A model generated the notes under the pieces. That model worked only from the letters and a program-made list of their open reading frames with translations, was not told the DNA's origin and made no database searches. The translations under genes and the position numbers were made by a program. A stretch of DNA of 8,731 bases from Bdellovibrionales bacterium (GTDB lineage: Bacteria > Bdellovibrionota > Bacteriovoracia > Bacteriovoracales > Bacteriovoracaceae): contig DAOVTR010000051.1 in NCBI GenBank assembly GCA_030633015.1, positions 1-8,731 of the forward strand, in the 5' to 3' direction. Position 1 is the stretch's first letter, and each line of letters opens with the position of its first letter. Shown here one piece after another: positions 6,299 through 8,731 of this stretch.

Positions 6299-7213
6299 TC
6301 ACCGCCGAACACCATCATCATTAACCTCACCAACAACCCCCCCCCCACCTTCATGAACATATATATCTGGAACGACGTAGTGAGTTTCCTCTGGTGCGAC
6401 TAATCTTCCTGGCTGAGGATTAAAATGTTGCAATAAAAGTGCAGTAGACTTTATTACCTCTACTGACGCACCTGTCTCTTTACATATTTTATCGTAATTA
6501 CTAACTTTCAAATCATTTAAGTACTTTGTTATTAACTCTTCGAGCAACGGAGATCTCTCTTCCATAATTCTTGCTTGAGCAAGTAAACAATCAGTAATAT
6601 TTTCAGCTCCGCAACCAACAGGATCCAATCTTTGAATAATATTTAAAATTTCGAATGCATGATCTCTCTTAAGCTCACTATGAGCAATTACATCATCAAA
6701 CGGAAGCTCCAGATATCCATCATCATTTATATTATAAATAATTTCCTGAGCAAGTTTCCATTCTTCATCAGTCAACGTTTCCATGCGTAGCTGCCACTCT
6801 AAATGGTCAGCTAAACTCATACCCTTAGATACAATATTTTCATAATTGGGAAGATCATCAAAATTAGGAGTGGCCATTGACGGAGCATAGCTTGTGCTAT
6901 TGTAGGTTTCCACATAGCTATTCCAATCAAAATCATCATTTGCTGTTAAAATTTTATTATCAAAATTATCTGAAGCAATCTCTTGATTTTGTCTTTCTGA
7001 CTTATCAACTTTATAATCTTCATCTCCTCCTAACCCTGTTGGACCGGAATCAATGCCAGACTCTTCAAGCAGTGGGTTTTCAACCATTTCTTCTGCAATG
7101 ACATTACTCATTTCTAAATGGGTCATCGTTAAAAGCTTTATCGCCTGCTGAAGCTGAGGCGTCATCATCAAATTTTGAGTCTGCTTTAAACTTTGTGATA
7201 ATTTTATTGCCAT
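6299..7213 (-). CDS. rpoN: RpoN N-terminal piece: activator-response and core-binding regions
   Basis: This 304-residue open part holds the Gln- and Leu-rich region I (1-50, with TQNLMMTPQLQQAIKLL) that responds to activator ATPases. The acidic region II (51-120) follows, then the core RNA polymerase binding domain (about 120-300), with DPVGCGAENITDCLLAQ (197-213), FNPQPGR (264-270) and VPDIYV (281-286). The ATG at 7211-7213 is chosen because MAIKLSQSLKQTQNL is the family start. An upstream in-frame ATG at 7271-7273 would add 20 unrelated residues and run into lptB. A weak GAG lies at a normal distance before the ATG, in the gap after lptB. If translated alone it would bind core polymerase but lack the promoter-recognition HTH and RpoN box. 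Confidence 0.85.
   Translation of the reverse strand: MAIKLSQSLKQTQNLMMTPQLQQAIKLLTMTHLEMSNVIAEEMVENPLLEESGIDSGPTGLGGDEDYKVDKSERQNQEIASDNFDNKILTANDDFDWNSYVETYNSTSYAPSMATPNFDDLPNYENIVSKGMSLADHLEWQLRMETLTDEEWKLAQEIIYNINDDGYLELPFDDVIAHSELKRDHAFEILNIIQRLDPVGCGAENITDCLLAQARIMEERSPLLEELITKYLNDLKVSNYDKICKETGASVEVIKSTALLLQHFNPQPGRLVAPEETHYVVPDIYVHEGGGGVVGEVNDDGVRR
6337..6346 (-). repeat. Run of ten G (coding strand) inside rpoN
   Basis: The plus strand has ten C in a row, read as Gly codons in rpoN (around residues 289-292). Nothing similar occurs elsewhere in this AT-rich window. The rpoN frame is correct on both sides of the run, so its present length is in phase. It lies 36 bases before the first internal stop codon. 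Confidence 0.95.
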
Positions 7214-7226
7214 ATTTTTCTCACAA

Positions 7227-7952
7227 TCACATTTTAAATTCTTCACCAAGATAAAATTTCTTAGCATTTTCATCGCTAATTATTTGCTCTGGTGTTCCGC
7301 TAACAAGCAACTGACCACTATTCATTATATAAGCTCGATCAACAATGCCCAACGTCTCGCGAACGTTATGATCAGTAATCAAAACACCAATATTTCTTTC
7401 TCTAAGACCTATAATTATATTTTGAATATCATTTACAGCTAAAGGGTCAACTCCTGCAAAAGGTTCATCTAATAAAACAAATTTAGGTTCAAGAGCTAAA
7501 GATCGCGCAATTTCAACCCTTCTTCGCTCTCCTCCAGACAGGGAAGCGCCCTTGGATTTTCTAATTCCACCAAGTCCAAAATCTTTTATTAAAGTATTTA
7601 AAAGAGTTTTCTTTTTTGAAAGTGGTATCGCCCTATTTTCTAAAACTGAATAAATATTTTCCTCGACTGATAAATCTCGAAATATTGAAGCCTCTTGAGG
7701 AAGATAACCAATTCCTTTTAATGCACGCTTATGAATAGGATATAACGTCACATCTTCTTCTGATAACGTAATTTTCCCTTGATCAGCTTTAATTAGTCCA
7801 ACCATCATATAAAAAGATGTTGTTTTACCAGCACCATTTGGTCCCAATAATCCAACAATTTCTCCCTGCTCTACTCTCATAGCAACATTGTCTACAACAG
7901 CTCGACCAGAGAAAGTTTTTTTTAATCCAACAGCTTCCAAAAATGCTTTCAC
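7227..7952 (-). CDS. lptB: LptB, ATPase of the LPS export ABC transporter
   Basis: A 241-residue cytoplasmic ABC ATPase that, with LptF and LptG, extracts lipopolysaccharide from the inner membrane and pushes it along the LptC-LptA bridge to the outer membrane. All ABC motifs are present: Walker A GPNGAGKT (37-44), Q-loop Q86 in YLPQEASIFR, signature LSGGERRR (138-145), Walker B FVLLDEP (158-164) and switch His195 in TDHNVRET. LSGGERRRVEIAR, DEPFAGVDP and TDHNVRETL are typical of LptB and separate it from amino-acid or LolD-type ATPases. The length matches E. coli LptB (241). The start is GTG at 7950-7952, supported by GAGG five bases upstream. Its neighbours agree: an OstA/LptA-type gene ends 12 bases upstream and rpoN starts 13 bases downstream, so these genes form an operon. 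Confidence 0.96.
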   Translation of the reverse strand: MKAFLEAVGLKKTFSGRAVVDNVAMRVEQGEIVGLLGPNGAGKTTSFYMMVGLIKADQGKITLSEEDVTLYPIHKRALKGIGYLPQEASIFRDLSVEENIYSVLENRAIPLSKKKTLLNTLIKDFGLGGIRKSKGASLSGGERRRVEIARSLALEPKFVLLDEPFAGVDPLAVNDIQNIIIGLRERNIGVLITDHNVRETLGIVDRAYIMNSGQLLVSGTPEQIISDENAKKFYLGEEFKM

Positions 7953-7957
7953 TACAA

Positions 7958-7961
7958 CCTC
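7958..7961 (-). promoter_or_regulatory. Ribosome binding site deciding the GTG start of lptB
   Basis: Minus-strand GAGG (within TTGAGGTTGTAGTG) is five bases before the GTG. It lies in the short gap after the upstream stop and supports the unusual start codon. Confidence 0.6.
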
Positions 7962-7964
7962 AAT

Positions 7965-8731
7965 CTATCTAATATTAAAATTAGTACTTGCATCATCAAC
8001 TTCTATTAACTCATTATTTTCTCTCAAAATTATTTTATTCCCTCTAATTATATCCTTTCCTTGAAATACCTTCGGGTATCCAGTTAAAACCATCAAATCC
8101 TCACTAATAATTGCCTCAAGCTGCTCACCAAATGCTTTACGTTTTAGATACTTTCCACTTCCAATGGATACCTTCTCATTTATCTGAACATCGTCATTTA
8201 GTACAAAATACTTGAGTTTTTTGTTATAGTTATCCAAATAAATTATTCCGCTATGGGCATTTGCATTTACTTGCGCTCTACTTAATTCAACCATTCCATC
8301 CAAACTAATCTCCATTTTAGATTGATCTAACACTATATTATCTGCTGAAAAGACAATATTATCCTCATACTTCTTTTTCCTTTTAATTATTCCTTCAACA
8401 TCATATTTGTATTTTAAAATTTTTTGATTTGGAAAATACTGCGCTTGCTTAGAATTTATAAAAATATGATCATCTCCCGACACAGAGATACTTGTTGTCT
8501 TAACATTTACCTTTGCTAAAATATTTTCTTTTTTTAAATCATATAACATTGAGTCTGCTTTAATATTTGATTGATCAGACTGAATTGAAACATCACCATC
8601 TAAAAAAATACGGTTTGATATATTATTAATAACTCCATTTAAAGCTTCGTAATAAACAGGACTATTGTTTTCTAAACTATAAACAACTCCCTTTGGCCTT
8701 TCAAATTTATGCTTTTCACTTATCTTTTCTA
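7965..8731 (-). CDS. OstA/LptA-type LPS transport protein, possibly LptC-LptA fusion (cut by right window edge)
   Basis: An open frame of 254 visible codons ends in TAG and continues past the right edge, so its start is not in the window. The ATG at 8547-8549 lies inside a clearly continuous sequence and should not be taken as the start. The protein is a series of short beta strands with repeated Asp/Asn turns, as in the beta-jellyroll proteins of the LPS bridge. Visible residues 41-64 (IFLDGDVSIQSDQSNIKADS and following) resemble LptC strands. About 110-245 (FSADNIVLDQSKMEISLDG, VNANAHSGIIYLDN, MVLTGYPKVFQGKDIIRGNK) resemble the OstA/LptA domain. LptC anchors to the inner membrane and LptA forms the periplasmic bridge. 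The gene position directly before lptB supports the role. Whether this is a fusion, or an LptA with a long N-terminal part, depends on sequence outside the window. Confidence 0.8.
   Translation of the reverse strand, partial: EKISEKHKFERPKGVVYSLENNSPVYYEALNGVINNISNRIFLDGDVSIQSDQSNIKADSMLYDLKKENILAKVNVKTTSISVSGDDHIFINSKQAQYFPNQKILKYKYDVEGIIKRKKKYEDNIVFSADNIVLDQSKMEISLDGMVELSRAQVNANAHSGIIYLDNYNKKLKYFVLNDDVQINEKVSIGSGKYLKRKAFGEQLEAIISEDLMVLTGYPKVFQGKDIIRGNKIILRENNELIEVDDASTNFNIR

Larger units (their letters stand above)
5753..7213 (-). pseudogene. rpoN: rpoN (sigma-54) interrupted by two in-frame stop codons
   Basis: The whole stretch reads as one sigma-54 gene in one frame, 487 codons including the final TAA. 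RpoN is the sigma factor for -24/-12 promoters and needs AAA+ activators. Two stops break it: TGA at 6299-6301 (codon 305) and TAA at 6260-6262 (codon 318). Between them the frame reads KIYKLYQTLLKS, and after them QNSAETTEYVKEKLRSA, both fitting the family. E. coli RpoN aligns across the first stop without a gap, its PRLQIN facing RR-stop-KIY. So the damage is by substitution or balanced small changes, not a net frameshift. The break falls between the core-binding domain and the DNA-binding domain. Either rpoN is a recent pseudogene or the sequence is wrong here; the intact frame on both sides argues for a recent event or an error. It lies 13 bases after lptB and 52 before hpf. Confidence 0.85.

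Noticed and set aside
6299..6301. TGA in rpoN read as selenocysteine or a reassigned codon
   Set aside because: Sigma-54 has no catalytic Cys/Sec here, a TAA follows 13 codons later, and TGA ends lptB normally in the same window.
6877..7101. Plus-strand open frame of 74 codons opposite rpoN
   Set aside because: It is antisense to the acidic region II and region I of RpoN, and its composition reflects the complement of Asp/Asn codons; not a gene.
5753..7213. A genuine two-gene (split) sigma-54 as first explanation
   Set aside because: The C-terminal piece has no ribosome binding site, its first Met is inside a conserved helix, and the sequence between the stops still looks like RpoN. A broken gene or sequence error explains this more simply.
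7214..7273. Upstream ATG (7271-7273) as the rpoN start
   Set aside because: It would add 20 residues with no family similarity that come from the overlapping lptB end; the family N-terminus begins at the ATG at 7211-7213.
8547..8549. ATG as start of the LptA-type gene
   Set aside because: The frame stays open with similar beta-strand sequence for 60 more codons to the window edge.

Overview
The window is a strongly AT-rich bacterial segment in which every supported gene lies on the minus strand. It probably comes from a Gram-negative, deltaproteobacteria-like genome, and a Bdellovibrionota/Bacteriovorax-type predator would fit. That is an inference from the low GC, the Lpt (LPS export) genes, the lptA-lptB-rpoN-hpf gene order, the ClpS/ClpA pair and the style of the RpoN C-terminus. 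No rRNA or other taxonomic marker is present.

Read in the direction of transcription (right to left), the window opens inside an OstA/LptA-type gene, possibly an LptC-LptA fusion, cut by the right edge (7965-8731). lptB, the LPS-export ATPase, follows after 12 bases (7227-7952). rpoN (sigma-54) follows after 13 bases, then hpf (5323-5700), a short hibernation factor. A perfect 34-base palindrome (5276-5309) ends this unit. A second unit holds a predicted secreted lipoprotein with a metzincin-like zinc site (4114-5217), whose 3' end overlaps clpS, followed after 3 bases by clpA (1422-3761). A very AT-rich, gene-free stretch of about 550 bases comes next. It leads to a small protein made almost only of lysine-rich pentads (614-865) with a strong ribosome binding site and a strong terminator. 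The last gene is the N-terminal third of a MiaB-type tRNA methylthiotransferase, cut by the left edge (1-448).

The most notable feature is rpoN. Its reading frame is conserved from start to end at normal length (487 codons), but it carries two in-frame stops, TGA at codon 305 and TAA at codon 318. They fall between the core-binding region and the DNA-binding region. Just upstream is a run of ten G (coding strand) in an oddly GC-rich patch. This is either a real lesion in sigma-54 or a local sequence-quality problem. Other points of interest are the metzincin-like lipoprotein physically coupled to clpS-clpA, the 25-residue super-repeat in the lysine-rich protein, and the possible LptC-LptA fusion. 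I found no mobile element, CRISPR array, tRNA or rRNA.
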